From Rhizobium sp. Leaf453 (GTDB lineage Bacteria; Pseudomonadota; Alphaproteobacteria; Rhizobiales; Rhizobiaceae): 64,000 nt of DNA. Each line of letters starts with the position of its first letter. Position 1 is the stretch's first letter. This document shows, in pieces, positions 19,100-28,631 of this stretch. The notes beneath the pieces were generated by a model. It saw only the letters and a list, made by a program, of their open reading frames with translations. It did not search any database and was not told where the DNA came from. The position numbers and the translations under genes are program-made. The stretch covers positions 136,312 to 200,311 of the forward strand of contig NZ_LMRG01000004.1 of NCBI RefSeq assembly GCF_001425605.1, read 5' to 3'.

Positions 19100-20404
19100 C
19101 TATTCCAGAAGCGGTGACCAGGCCGGGTCGGATGCGAAACCCTTGGTCTGGACCTGCTGTTCGTTGTAGCCGGTGATGTCGATCGAGTAGAGCTGCGGAC
19201 CGCCGGCTCCGGCACTCTGGCGGAAGAACATCAGCACGCGGCCGTTCGGCGCCCAGGTCGGACCTTCATTGTGAAAGCCCGTCGTCAGGATGCGCTCGCC
19301 CGAACCGTCCGGCTTCATGACGCCGATCGAGAACTTGCCGCCCGACTGTTTGGTGAAGGCGATCAGGTCTCCACGCGGCGACCAGACCGGGGTCGAATAG
19401 GAGCCGTCGCCGAAGGAAATGCGGTTCTGGCCACCACCGCCCGCGCTCATGACATAGAGCTGCTGGCGACCGCCACGGTCGCTTTCGAATACGATCTGGC
19501 TGCCATCCGGCGAATAGGACGGCGAGGTATCGATGGCGGCCGTCGAGGTCAGGCGCGTCGTCGTGCGCGAACGCAGGTCCATCGTGTAGATGTTGGCGTT
19601 GCCGTCCTGCTGCAGGCTCATGATAACCCGCTGGCCATCCGGCGAGAAACGTGGCGAAAACGTCATGCCGGGGAAATTGCCGACGACTTCGCGCTGTCCA
19701 GTTTCAAGCTGCAGCAGGTAAACGCGCGGCTCGTTGCCCTCGAAGGACATGTAGGTGATTTCCTGCTTGTTCGGCGAGAAGCGCGGCGTCAGGACGATAT
19801 CGTTGGAATTGGTGACCGCGCGAGCGTTGAAGCCGTCCTGGTCCATGATCGCCAGCTGGCGCTTGCGGGCCGTCTTCGGGCCGCTTTCGGCGACATAGAC
19901 GATGCGGGTATCGAAATAACCGTCTTCGCCGGTGATTTCCTTGTAGATCGCGTCAGCAATGATGTGGGCGACACGGCGCCAGTTTTCCGGCTGGGTGAAG
20001 AACTGCTGGCCGGTCATCTGCGAGTTGCCGAACGTATCCCAGAGACGGAATTCAGCCTTCAGGCGGCCATCGCCTTCCTGCGTGACGCGGCCGGTCACCA
20101 GCGCCTGCGCATTGATGACCTTCCAGTCCTCGAAGCGTGGTGCGGCGTCCGGGTTGGAAATCTTCTCGATGAAGGCGTTCTTGTCGATCGGCGCGAACAA
20201 GCCGGACCGCTTCAGATCTGCGGCGACTACATCGGAAATCTTCTGGCCAAGCTCGCCCTGCAGGAAATCGCTGACGGCGATCGGCATGGGCTCGACATTG
20301 CCCTTGTTGATGTTGAGTTCAACGCGCGCCGACACGGGCGAGGTCGACAGCGTGACCACCGCCGCGAGCGCGACGAAAAAACGGAAGATGTTGCGTTTCA
20401 GCAT
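19100..20404 (-). CDS. tolB: Tol-Pal system periplasmic protein TolB
   Basis: 434 aa. Signal peptide ends at '[10 protein letters not shown]'. An N-terminal alpha/beta domain is followed by a six-bladed beta-propeller of WD40-like repeats ('[16 protein letters not shown]', '[16 protein letters not shown]', '[16 protein letters not shown]', '[13 protein letters not shown]'). It shuttles between TolA and Pal. Gap from tolA is 35 bases. Confidence 0.95.
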   Translation of the reverse strand: MLKRNIFRFFVALAAVVTLSTSPVSARVELNINKGNVEPMPIAVSDFLQGELGQKISDVVAADLKRSGLFAPIDKNAFIEKISNPDAAPRFEDWKVINAQALVTGRVTQEGDGRLKAEFRLWDTFGNSQMTGQQFFTQPENWRRVAHIIADAIYKEITGEDGYFDTRIVYVAESGPKTARKRQLAIMDQDGFNARAVTNSNDIVLTPRFSPNKQEITYMSFEGNEPRVYLLQLETGQREVVGNFPGMTFSPRFSPDGQRVIMSLQQDGNANIYTMDLRSRTTTRLTSTAAIDTSPSYSPDGSQIVFESDRGGRQQLYVMSAGGGGQNRISFGDGSYSTPVWSPRGDLIAFTKQSGGKFSIGVMKPDGSGERILTTGFHNEGPTWAPNGRVLMFFRQSAGAGGPQLYSIDITGYNEQQVQTKGFASDPAWSPLLE

Positions 20405-20439
20405 TTATCCAAGCCTTTCAGCCATTCATTCATTGCTTG

Positions 20440-21513
20440 TCATTGGATCGACATGGAGCTGGGGTCGAAATTCACGACCATCTCTCTCCATGAATCGTAT
20501 TTGTCAGCCGGCAACCCCTCGAAAGGCAGCGACTTCAGGATGGCGCGGCGTACGCTGCCGGCCATCGTCCGTCGCGCTGCTTCGGAGCCACCCTTGGTCT
20601 CGACTTCCGGCTGGCCGACGATATTGCCCTGCGGATCGAGTTCGAAGCTCACCGTCAGGATCATGCCGTCCAGCCCCTCGATGCCGGCAAAAGAACTCCA
20701 GTTCTTCTGGATCTGCCCGCGCAGTGCGTCCATTTCGTTCTGCGACAGCGTGTTACCGGTCGTCTTGGACGCGCCGAACGCCTTTTCCGTCTTGCCGCGC
20801 TTCGCACCGCCATTGGACGGGTCGGTCTTGTTGAGAAGCGCCGCGATCTCGTCCGCGTTGAAATCGGAATCGTTGGCGGACGACGCCTTCTTCTTCTCTT
20901 TCTTGTTTTCTTCGTTCTTGCGATCCGGGGTTTTGGCCGTCTGCGCCTTCTGCTCAACCTTCGGCTTGGCCATGGGCGTCGGCACCTTATCCGGCAAGGC
21001 CTCCGCTTCCGGGTTCTCGGCGGGCTTTTCTTCAGCCGGCTGCTCTTCCGGCTTCGAGTCCGGCTTGACTTCCTGTTTCGGCTCGGGAAGCGAGGCAACT
21101 TCGGTGGCCGGCTCAGACGCAGGCTTTTCCTCGACGACTTCCTTGGTCTCTTCCTTTGCCGGGTCCGGCGTCGGTTCGACCTTCTCGGTCTTTTCGGGAG
21201 CTGCCGCCGCTTCGTTGTTGCTTGGCTTGGCGTCCGGCACTGGAGCCGACTTCAGATCGACATTGTTCTCGCCGACATTTTCGGCATTTTCGACGGTATC
21301 CGGACGCTTGGTCGGCGTGACGGATGGGACTTCAGCCTTGGGCGCTTCCTTGTCGCCCTGCTCCAACTGCGTCAGTTCTTCAATCGGAACCATGTCGACA
21401 GGCAACGCCTCGACATCGGCGACCTGGAAGTCAGCCGGGCTGCCGAGCGACACCAGCGCCCATGTGAGCACCAGCGCATGCAGAACAGCCGATGTGATGA
21501 GACTGGTCTTCAT
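20440..21513 (-). CDS. tolA: Tol-Pal system energy transducer TolA
   Basis: 357 aa. One N-terminal membrane helix (about residues 4-23) is followed by a long Lys/Glu/Pro-rich, charged spacer (about residues 45-230) and a C-terminal domain of the TolA/TonB type ending near 'SLPFEGLPADKYDSWREM'. It couples the TolQR proton motor to TolB and Pal. Position between tolR and tolB confirms the assignment even though the spacer is low complexity. Confidence 0.9.
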   Translation of the reverse strand: MKTSLITSAVLHALVLTWALVSLGSPADFQVADVEALPVDMVPIEELTQLEQGDKEAPKAEVPSVTPTKRPDTVENAENVGENNVDLKSAPVPDAKPSNNEAAAAPEKTEKVEPTPDPAKEETKEVVEEKPASEPATEVASLPEPKQEVKPDSKPEEQPAEEKPAENPEAEALPDKVPTPMAKPKVEQKAQTAKTPDRKNEENKKEKKKASSANDSDFNADEIAALLNKTDPSNGGAKRGKTEKAFGASKTTGNTLSQNEMDALRGQIQKNWSSFAGIEGLDGMILTVSFELDPQGNIVGQPEVETKGGSEAARRTMAGSVRRAILKSLPFEGLPADKYDSWREMVVNFDPSSMSIQ

Positions 21514-21523
21514 CGTACGCGCT

Positions 21524-21985
21524 CTACTGGCCCTTTTTCGGCTGGGTTACGAGACCGATATTCTTGAAGCCGGCTTCCTGGATGCGCGACATGACGTCGG
21601 CAATCACGCCATAGGGAGACGTCGCATCGCCGCGCACGAAGATGCGCTCGCTGTAGCCGGTGGTGGCGATGGCTTCGAGCTTGGCGGCGACTTCCTCGAC
21701 CGGGATCGGGGTTTCCTGCAGGAAGACCTGGCCGTCGCTCTTGACGGAAATGGTGATCGGCTGTGTTTCGGAATTCAGGGCCTTGGCCTGCGTTTCTGGC
21801 AGGTCGATCGGCACGCCGACCGTCATCATCGGTGCGGCGACCATGAAGATGATCAGGAGAACGAGCATGACGTCGACGAACGGCGTGACGTTGATCTCGC
21901 TCATCACGGCCTTGCCGCCGCGACCGCCACGGCCACCGCGACGCCGGCCACCCGAGGCCTTGGCTCCACCTGCTGACATACCCAT
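21524..21985 (-). CDS. tolR: Tol-Pal system protein TolR (ExbD family)
   Basis: 153 aa. An unusual Gly/Arg-rich N-terminus (near residues 8-28) precedes 'INVTPFVDVMLVLLIIFMVAAPM', whose Asp in the membrane helix is the family's proton-pathway residue. The C-terminal periplasmic ExbD domain is complete. It lies 10 bases upstream of tolA and 48 bases downstream of tolQ. Confidence 0.94.
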   Translation of the reverse strand: MGMSAGGAKASGGRRRGGRGGRGGKAVMSEINVTPFVDVMLVLLIIFMVAAPMMTVGVPIDLPETQAKALNSETQPITISVKSDGQVFLQETPIPVEEVAAKLEAIATTGYSERIFVRGDATSPYGVIADVMSRIQEAGFKNIGLVTQPKKGQ

Positions 21986-22033
21986 CGTCTATACCCCTGT
22001 TCCTGCGAAGACCGTGCGCTTGTCGCGCAGCGC

Positions 22034-22753
22034 TTATTGTGCAGCCTGGCGAGGCTGCAGCTTCTCATCGATCTGGCGCGAAAGAATGGCCGAAAACTCG
22101 TCGGCGAAACCTTCCATGCGGGAGGTCAGCTTGCCGGCATCGGCGGAGAATTTGTTGTAGGCGATAACCGCCGGAATAGCGGCGAGAAGGCCGATCGCGG
22201 TGGCGAGAAGCGCTTCCGCGATACCGGGAGCAACGACCGCGAGGTTGGTCGATTTCGAGCCGGCGATGGCCTGGAACGAGGTCATGATACCGACGACCGT
22301 ACCGAACAGACCGACGAACGGACCGGCCGAACCGATGGTGGCCAGCGAACCGAGCCGCGATTCCAGTGCTTCGGCTTCACGGGCGAGCGTCACGTCCATG
22401 GCGCGGTCGATACGCATCTGCAGGCCGATCGGCGAACGGGCGCCGCGCTCGAAGGATTTCTTCCATTCGCGCATGGCCGACACGAAGATCGCACCCATGC
22501 CGGAAGTCGCCCGGTCGGAGAGCGTCCGGTAGAGCTCTTCCAGCGACTGGCCGGACCAGAAGACCTGCTCGAAGGCATCCAGCTGACGGCGGACCTTGCC
22601 GAATTTCAACGTCTTGTCGACAACGATCGCCCAGGTCCAGATCGAGGCGCCGATCAGTCCCAGCATGACCAGCTTCACGACGAAGCCCGCTTCCATGAAT
22701 AGCGACCACAGCGTCACGTCCGTCGTCGCCGCAGCCAATCCAACCTGTTCCAT
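22034..22753 (-). CDS. tolQ: Tol-Pal system protein TolQ (MotA/TolQ/ExbB family)
   Basis: 239 aa. Three membrane helices: one near the N-terminus ('VVKLVMLGLIGASIWTWAI'), then a pair around 'LATIGSAGPFVGLFGTVVGI' and 'AEALLATAIGLLAAIPAVIA'. With TolR it forms the proton-driven stator. ATG at 22753 (MEQVGLAA) matches rhizobial TolQ starts; the open frame reaches 22819. First gene of the minus-strand tol operon; in other rhizobia ybgC is directly upstream, but here it is about 4 kb away. Confidence 0.94.
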   Translation of the reverse strand: MEQVGLAAATTDVTLWSLFMEAGFVVKLVMLGLIGASIWTWAIVVDKTLKFGKVRRQLDAFEQVFWSGQSLEELYRTLSDRATSGMGAIFVSAMREWKKSFERGARSPIGLQMRIDRAMDVTLAREAEALESRLGSLATIGSAGPFVGLFGTVVGIMTSFQAIAGSKSTNLAVVAPGIAEALLATAIGLLAAIPAVIAYNKFSADAGKLTSRMEGFADEFSAILSRQIDEKLQPRQAAQ

Positions 22754-23071
22754 CGTCTCAAATCCCCGAATCCAAACGCCCGGCAAGAGCAGTCTCATGC
22801 TCACAGCCAGGTAGCTCAAACGTCATTGTTGCAAGATTGACCCGGCAGCTGCCGTTGAACCGACGTCATGCCGGTCTTTAAGCTTCCTGTCTGCCTTCTT
22901 GCGTTCAATCTTGGTGAAAGGATGACGTGCATTGCACAAAACCCTAATAGAGGCATTAAGACATCATTATGGTTAAGGGAGTGTTACTTTACTGCACTGC
23001 AATGCGGCGTCCGTTTGCCTTTACGGCACCGTGACGGCGGAACATTCAGCCCATCGCCACGTTATGCGGCC
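22754..23071. other. intergenic region between tolQ and the ku-side small gene
   Basis: 318 bases between divergent genes, expected to hold the tolQ promoter and the promoter of the 23072 gene. It is richer in A and T around 22940-22990. No clear -35/-10 pair or operator was identified. Confidence 0.4.
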
Positions 23072-23344
23072 ATGAGCAATATAACCCCGAAACCATCGAC
23101 CAAGCGCCCTTCCCGGCCGCATTTCGACCATCGCGACCGCCTGATCCTAGCGCTCTACGCGCAACTCCGCGCCGAGCGGGAAACCCGCGAAGCTCTGGAA
23201 TGGGCAATCGAGAACGACGCCATGTCACCGGAAGTGCTGCAGGCGATGGTGACCGATCCCGTGCCGGTCATCACCAGCGAGGATGTCGCGGCCCTCGAAC
23301 GTCTTCTCGCCCGCGACGGCAGCAACGGAAAGATTTCGCACTAG
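23072..23344 (+). CDS. small hypothetical protein upstream of ku
   Basis: 90 aa. Starts 'MSNITPKPSTKRPSRP' and is mostly helical, charged and without cysteines or membrane segments ('LILALYAQLRAERETREALEW'). Only 26 bases separate it from ku on the same strand, so it may be co-transcribed with the NHEJ genes. I do not recognise a family. The ATG at 23072 has only a weak ribosome site (GCGGCC), so the start is uncertain; the frame is open back to 22868. Confidence 0.5.
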   Translation: MSNITPKPSTKRPSRPHFDHRDRLILALYAQLRAERETREALEWAIENDAMSPEVLQAMVTDPVPVITSEDVAALERLLARDGSNGKISH

Positions 23345-23370
23345 CACTCCAAACATCAAAAGGTGGAAAC

Positions 23371-24216
23371 ATGGTATCGCGTGCAATGTGGAAAGGTCAG
23401 TTGCGCCTCTCCCTCGTTTCCATTCCCGTCGAAGTGTTCAGCGCTACCAAGACCGGCGCTCGGTTTTCTTTTCGCCAGATTCACGAACCTTCCGGCAAGC
23501 CGGTGCATTACGACAAGGTGGTTGAGGGCATAGGTCCCGTCGACACCGACGAAATCGTCAAGGGTTATGAGTATGAGAGCGGCAAATATGTCCTGCTCGA
23601 GCCGGAAGAAATCGATGCGGTGAAGCTCGAGACGAAGAAGACGCTGGAACTCGTCCAGTTCGTTGATGCCTCAGAAATTTCCCCGATCTATTACGACAAG
23701 CCCTATTACGTCGTCCCTTCCGACGATCTCGCCGAGGACGCCTATCGGGTCGTTCGCGACGCTTTGCGCAAGGCTGGAAAGGTAGGGCTCGGTCAACTGA
23801 CCCTGCGTGGACGCGAATATATCGCCGCCATCAAGCCCTGCGGTGATGGCCTGCTTCTCGAAACGCTGCATTACGCCGATGAACTGCGCAAGGCGGACCC
23901 GATGTTTCACGGGCTTTCGGGAAAGACATCGGATGACGAACTGCTCGATGTGGCGACAGCGCTGATCGACAAGAAGACCTCGAAATTCAATGCCGCGAAC
24001 TTCAAGGACAACTACTCCACTGCATTGAAAGACCTCGTCCAGCGGAAGCTGAAGGGCAAGAAGGCCAAGATAGAGGTGGATGAGGAAGAGGATGACAAGG
24101 GCAAGCGCGGCGACAATGTCGTCGACCTGATGTCGGCCCTCAAGAAGAGCCTGGAAGGCAGCAGCGCCAAACCGTCCGCGCCGAAGAAGGCACCTGCGAA
24201 GAAAAAGTCCGCGTGA
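23371..24216 (+). CDS. ku: DNA end-binding protein Ku (bacterial NHEJ)
   Basis: 281 aa. Bacterial Ku homodimer that rings double-strand break ends and recruits LigD. N-terminus 'MWKGQLRLSLVSIPVEVFSA' is the family signature, the bridge region includes 'YYDKPYYVVPSDDLAEDAYR' and the C-terminus is a Lys-rich tail (KKAPAKKKSA), which in other Ku proteins affects DNA threading and LigD contact. ATG at 23371 follows AAGGTGG. It overlaps ligD by 4 bases (GTGA), so the two are translationally coupled. Confidence 0.96.
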   Translation: MVSRAMWKGQLRLSLVSIPVEVFSATKTGARFSFRQIHEPSGKPVHYDKVVEGIGPVDTDEIVKGYEYESGKYVLLEPEEIDAVKLETKKTLELVQFVDASEISPIYYDKPYYVVPSDDLAEDAYRVVRDALRKAGKVGLGQLTLRGREYIAAIKPCGDGLLLETLHYADELRKADPMFHGLSGKTSDDELLDVATALIDKKTSKFNAANFKDNYSTALKDLVQRKLKGKKAKIEVDEEEDDKGKRGDNVVDLMSALKKSLEGSSAKPSAPKKAPAKKKSA

Positions 24217-26837
24217 ACCTCATGGTCCAGCAGTACGATTCCCTGACCGAATACAATCGCAAGCGTGACTTCACCAAGACCGCGGAGCCAAAAGGCGCGA
24301 CGAAACGATCGAAGGCCGGAAAGCTGTTTCTGGTGCAGAAACATGACGCAATCCGGCTTCACTACGATTTTAGGCTGGAATGGAAGGGCGTACTGAAAAG
24401 CTGGGCGGTGACGCGCGGGCCGAGCATCAATCCCGAGGACAAGCGCCTTGCCGTGCGCACCGAGGACCATCCTCTCGCCTATGGCGATTTCGAGGGTACG
24501 ATCCCGAAGAAGCAATATGGCGGCGGCACGGTCATGCTCTGGGATACCGGCTGGTGGGAACCCGACAACGACCCGGATGAAGGCCTGAAGGAAGGCAAGC
24601 TGAAATTCCACATTCACGGCCAGCGCATGCACGGCGGCTGGACACTGGTGCGGATGAAGCCGCGAAATGGCGAAAAGCGGGAAAACTGGCTGTTGATCAA
24701 GGAGCACGACGACGAGACGGACGAGGATGGCGAAAGCCTGCTCACCGAAAATCTCACCAGTGTGAAAACCGGGCGCTCGATGGAGGAGATCGCCTCCGGC
24801 CATGGCGAGAAAACGGCCCATGTCTGGCAGTCGAGCAAAAGCGCCGCCGCCAACGTCAAGGCCGGCGCCATCGCCGAGGAACCGACCGCCCCGAAGACCG
24901 CGAAAGAACGTCGTGGCAACGCGCCGGCTTTCGTCAACCCGCAGCTTGCGACACTGACCGCAGATGCGCCCGTTGGCGATGACTGGCTGAACGAAGCAAA
25001 GTTTGACGGTTACCGCCTGATGATCTCGATCGGCAAGCAAGGCGTCGCCTGCTTTACCCGGACGGGGCTCAACTGGACGGAAAAATTTCCGGACATTGCC
25101 CATGGGTTCGCCGATCTCGATTGCGATACCGCGCTGATCGACGGGGAAGCCGTGGCCGCATCTGAGGAAGGCTCCAAATTCTCGGCCTTGCAGAAGGCCA
25201 TCAAGACCGGCGGCGAAACGCGGTTCTACGCTTTCGACCTTCTGCACCTGAATGGGAAGGACCTGCGCAAGAAGCCGCTCGTCGAGCGCAAGCAGGCCTT
25301 GAAGACCCTGCTCGATACGCTGGAGACCACACGCGCCATTCAATATAGCGAGCATGTTCGCGGCAATGGCGAAAAGGTCTTTCAAGCCATGTGCAAGGCC
25401 GGACAGGAAGGTATCATTGCCAAACAGGCCGATGCGCCCTACCGCGAAGGCCGCGTCGGCAGCTGGCTGAAGATCAAATGCACCAAACGGCAGGAATTTG
25501 TTATCGGCGGCTATTCGCCGTCCGACAAACGCGGCCGCGCCTTCGCCTCGCTGTTGGTAGGTGCCTATGATGGCGACAAGTTCGTTTACCAAGGCCGGGT
25601 CGGCACCGGTTTCGATGAGGAGACGATGGCGGATCTGGCTGCGCGGTTCGAGAGATTGAAGCGCAAAACCTCGCCGTTTGAAACCGTACCGAAAGATATC
25701 TCTCGTGGGGCCATCTGGCTGAAACCGGAGCTTGTCGCGGAAGTCGATTTCGCCGAATTTACCGCTGACGGCCACATTCGCCATGGTGCCTTCGAAGGCC
25801 TGCGCGAGGACAAGGAGGCTTCCGCCGTGACACCCGAAACGAAGAAGACGCCGCCCCCTAAGGCTGCGGCAAAGAAGGAAAGCAAGGCGGCGAATACCGA
25901 CAAAGCTCCGGAAAAGCCTGTTGCAAAGCGCAGGGAGAAGGACACGGACGGCGATGTGCTCGGAATTCGCATCACACATGCGGAGCGGCTTCTGTTCTCC
26001 GATCCGGATATCACCAAGATCGATCTCGCCCGCTATTACGGTGTCGTGGCCCACCGCATGCTGCCCTTCATCGCCGATCATCCCGCCTCGATCCTGCGCT
26101 GCCCTCAAGGCCCGGATCATCAGTGTTTTTACCAGAAGCACGCCAGCGACGGCTTTCCGGATGAAATCCATCAGGTGCCGATCGAGGAATCAGACGGCGA
26201 TACCGCCAATTACCTCTATGTCGATGATGCCAGGGGACTGGTCGCCGCTGTCCAGATGGGCACGATCGAACTGCATATCTGGGGCTCGACGATCAAGCGG
26301 CTGGATGCCGCCGACCGCCTGGTGTTCGACCTCGATCCGGATCCGAGCGTGACATTCGAGACGGTGAAGAAGGCGGCCCTCGTGCTGCGCGAGGCGCTGC
26401 AGACTCTGGGGCTGAAATCGGTCGCCATGGTCTCCGGTGGCAAGGGTATCCATGTGATCGTGCCCTTGGCGAAGGCCGCGCCATGGGAAGATGCCAAAGC
26501 CTTTGCGAAGGGCCTGTCGTCAAAAATCGCCGACAATGACCCGGACAATTACATTGCCACCATGTCCAAGGCCAAGCGCAAAGGCCGCATCTTCATTGAC
26601 TGGCTGCGCAACGAACGCGGCTCGACCGCTGTCGCCCCCTACTCCGTGCGCGCCCGCGCCGGTGGCCCCGTTGCGACGCCCGTCACATGGGAAGAACTTT
26701 CCAATCTCGAAGCCGCCAACAGCTTCCATATCCCCGACATTCTCCAGCGGCTGGAAGACGTGGGGGACCCATGGGAAGACGCAAAGGACTGGAAGCAGAG
26801 CCTGACCAAGGCGATGCTGAAAGCCGTCGAGAGCTGA
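24213..26837 (+). CDS. ligD: multidomain ATP-dependent DNA ligase LigD
   Basis: 874 aa with domain order phosphoesterase-ligase-polymerase. The PE domain covers about residues 10-200 ('LHYDFRLEWKGVLKSWAV', 'EGTIPKKQYGGGTV'). The ligase nucleotidyl lysine is K263 in 'EAKFDGYR', with the OB-fold region running to about residue 540. A Lys/Ala-rich linker leads to the archaeo-eukaryotic primase-like polymerase from about residue 585, with the metal motif 'DLDPDPS'. All three activities appear intact. GTG at 24213 overlaps the ku stop; an ATG nine bases later is a possible alternative. It converges with ybgC. Confidence 0.96.
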   Translation: MNLMVQQYDSLTEYNRKRDFTKTAEPKGATKRSKAGKLFLVQKHDAIRLHYDFRLEWKGVLKSWAVTRGPSINPEDKRLAVRTEDHPLAYGDFEGTIPKKQYGGGTVMLWDTGWWEPDNDPDEGLKEGKLKFHIHGQRMHGGWTLVRMKPRNGEKRENWLLIKEHDDETDEDGESLLTENLTSVKTGRSMEEIASGHGEKTAHVWQSSKSAAANVKAGAIAEEPTAPKTAKERRGNAPAFVNPQLATLTADAPVGDDWLNEAKFDGYRLMISIGKQGVACFTRTGLNWTEKFPDIAHGFADLDCDTALIDGEAVAASEEGSKFSALQKAIKTGGETRFYAFDLLHLNGKDLRKKPLVERKQALKTLLDTLETTRAIQYSEHVRGNGEKVFQAMCKAGQEGIIAKQADAPYREGRVGSWLKIKCTKRQEFVIGGYSPSDKRGRAFASLLVGAYDGDKFVYQGRVGTGFDEETMADLAARFERLKRKTSPFETVPKDISRGAIWLKPELVAEVDFAEFTADGHIRHGAFEGLREDKEASAVTPETKKTPPPKAAAKKESKAANTDKAPEKPVAKRREKDTDGDVLGIRITHAERLLFSDPDITKIDLARYYGVVAHRMLPFIADHPASILRCPQGPDHQCFYQKHASDGFPDEIHQVPIEESDGDTANYLYVDDARGLVAAVQMGTIELHIWGSTIKRLDAADRLVFDLDPDPSVTFETVKKAALVLREALQTLGLKSVAMVSGGKGIHVIVPLAKAAPWEDAKAFAKGLSSKIADNDPDNYIATMSKAKRKGRIFIDWLRNERGSTAVAPYSVRARAGGPVATPVTWEELSNLEAANSFHIPDILQRLEDVGDPWEDAKDWKQSLTKAMLKAVES

Positions 26838-26840
26838 AAG

Positions 26841-27284
26841 CTAGGCTTCGCCGCGGAACTTTTTCCCAAGCGCTTCCGGAAGGCGTCGTGGCCTGCCCTG
26901 CCCGTTGATGACGGCGATGATGACCTTGGCGGCGATCAGCAGCGTGCCCTCGCGGCGGATTTCCTGGACCAGCACCATCTTGGCGCCCCCGGCCTTTTCC
27001 GTCGTCGTGGTGATCGTCAGTATATCGTCCATGCGTGCCGGCGCCTTGAAATCGATCTCCATGCGATGGACGACGAAAACCAGCCCTTCGGTGTCACCCT
27101 CGATCGCCAGCGTCGCCTGTTCGACGCCGAGAAGCCGCAGATAATCGGTTCGAGCCCGCTCCATGAAATGCAGATAACGGGCGTGATAGACCACGCCGGA
27201 AAAATCCGTGTCCTCGTAATAGACCCGCTGAACCAGCCGGTGTCCATGGTCCGTCAGCTCGCCCGAAAGCGCGATCAAAGTCAT
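26841..27284 (-). CDS. ybgC: tol-pal system-associated acyl-CoA thioesterase YbgC
   Basis: 147 aa, hot-dog fold. The catalytic Asp is in 'VYYEDTDFSGVVYHARYLHF', the classic 4-hydroxybenzoyl-CoA thioesterase-type motif, and the rest of the domain is complete. In most Proteobacteria it is the first gene of the tol operon. Here it keeps the tol orientation but is cut off from tolQ by the plus-strand ku-ligD block, so it needs its own promoter. ATG at 27284 follows AGGAG; the longer frame to 27494 is not family-like. Confidence 0.92.
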   Translation of the reverse strand: MTLIALSGELTDHGHRLVQRVYYEDTDFSGVVYHARYLHFMERARTDYLRLLGVEQATLAIEGDTEGLVFVVHRMEIDFKAPARMDDILTITTTTEKAGGAKMVLVQEIRREGTLLIAAKVIIAVINGQGRPRRLPEALGKKFRGEA

Positions 27285-27410
27285 GCCGCTCCTCGCAAAA
27301 TTATTCTTTTTCCTGTGAAGGAACCAAACGGGTTTTGCAAGCATTGCAGGTTTGTCACAATGTTCTCCTATCACCAGCGCATGATTTCTCATCTCACAGG
27401 AGATTGACTC

Positions 27411-28631
27411 ATGAAGATTGCTGTCCTTGGCGGTGATGGCTTCGTTGGCTGGCCGACGTCGCTGCATTTGTCGGATGCCGGGCATGACATTCACATCCTC
27501 GACAATCTGTCACGCCGCTGGATCGATACCGAGCTGGGTGTTCAATCCCTGACCCCAATGGACAGCATTCAGGAACGCACCCGCATCTGGCACGCCGAAA
27601 CCGGACGCCGCATCCACTTCCACCTGATCGACCTTGCCCGCGACTACGAGCTTTTGAAGAACTGGCTCGCCGAGAACCGGCCGGACGCCATCATCCATTT
27701 CGCCGAACAGCGCGCCGCGCCCTACTCGATGAAGAGCGATCGGCACAAGAACTACACGGTAAACAACAACGTCAACGCCACCCATAACCTTTTGAACGCC
27801 ATGGTCGAGATTAGCCTCGACGCGCATCTGGTGCATCTCGGCACGATGGGCGTGTACGGCTATTCCACCGTCGGCGCTGCCATTCCGGAAGGCTATCTTC
27901 CGGTTGGCATCGAGACCGAGAGCGGCGAGACGGCGCAACAGGAAATCCTCTATCCGGCCAATCCCGGTTCGATCTACCACATGACCAAATGCCTGGATCA
28001 ACTGCTGTTCCAGTTCTACGCAAAGAACGACGGCATGCGGATCACCGACCTGCATCAGGGCATTGTATGGGGCACCCATACCGAGCAGACCCGCCGTCAT
28101 GAACAGTTGATCAACCGGTTCGACTATGACGGCGACTACGGCACCGTGCTCAACCGCTTCCTGATCCAGGCAGCAATCGGCTATCCGCTGACCGTGCACG
28201 GCACCGGCGGCCAGACGCGCGCCTTCATCCACATCCAGGATTCCGTCCGCTGCATCGAACTGGCGCTGAAAAACCCGCCCCAGCGCGGCAGCCGCGTCGA
28301 AATCTTCAACCAGATGACCGAGACGCACCGTGTCCGCGATCTCGCCGAGATGATCGCTGGCCTCACCGACTCCGAGATTGCCTGGCTGCCGAACCCTCGC
28401 AAGGAAGCCGCCGAAAACGAGCTGATCGTACGCAACGAGAAGTTCCGCAGCCTCGGCCTCAATCCGATCACGCTGCAGGATGGCTTGCTTGCGGAAATCG
28501 TCGATGTCGGCAAGAAATATGCTTACCGCGTCGATCGCAGCCGTGTTCCGGCGGTGTCGGCCTGGACCAAGGACATCGCCGCAAAGATCAATCACGATCC
28601 GGAAGGAAGAAGGCTGAAATCGGTTTCATGA
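27411..28631 (+). CDS. sqdB: UDP-sulfoquinovose synthase
   Basis: 406 aa. It makes UDP-sulfoquinovose from UDP-glucose and sulfite for the plant-type sulfolipid SQDG. The NAD loop is 'GGDGFVGWPTSLHL'; 'HFAEQRAAPYSM' and 'TVNNNVNATHNLL' are near-diagnostic of the SQD1/SqdB family. The catalytic triad is visible as T145 (LGTMG), Y189 and K193 (YHMTK). ATG at 27411 follows CAGGAGA. First gene of sqdB-sqdD-sqdC; its stop overlaps the sqdD start by 4 bases. Confidence 0.93.
   Translation: MKIAVLGGDGFVGWPTSLHLSDAGHDIHILDNLSRRWIDTELGVQSLTPMDSIQERTRIWHAETGRRIHFHLIDLARDYELLKNWLAENRPDAIIHFAEQRAAPYSMKSDRHKNYTVNNNVNATHNLLNAMVEISLDAHLVHLGTMGVYGYSTVGAAIPEGYLPVGIETESGETAQQEILYPANPGSIYHMTKCLDQLLFQFYAKNDGMRITDLHQGIVWGTHTEQTRRHEQLINRFDYDGDYGTVLNRFLIQAAIGYPLTVHGTGGQTRAFIHIQDSVRCIELALKNPPQRGSRVEIFNQMTETHRVRDLAEMIAGLTDSEIAWLPNPRKEAAENELIVRNEKFRSLGLNPITLQDGLLAEIVDVGKKYAYRVDRSRVPAVSAWTKDIAAKINHDPEGRRLKSVS

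Noticed and set aside
19271..21976. 901-codon plus-strand frame over tolB and tolA
   Set aside because: Antisense shadow of tolB and tolA, whose domains are clear; the translation has no family features and is Arg/Asp-rich in the way typical of GC-rich shadow frames.
22868..23071. Upstream extension of the 90-aa gene before ku
   Set aside because: The frame is open but crosses the likely promoter region and has no better ribosome site; the ATG at 23072 gives a more compact product.
24012..26171. 719-codon minus-strand frame over ku and ligD
   Set aside because: Antisense shadow; ku and ligD both show full catalytic motifs on the plus strand.
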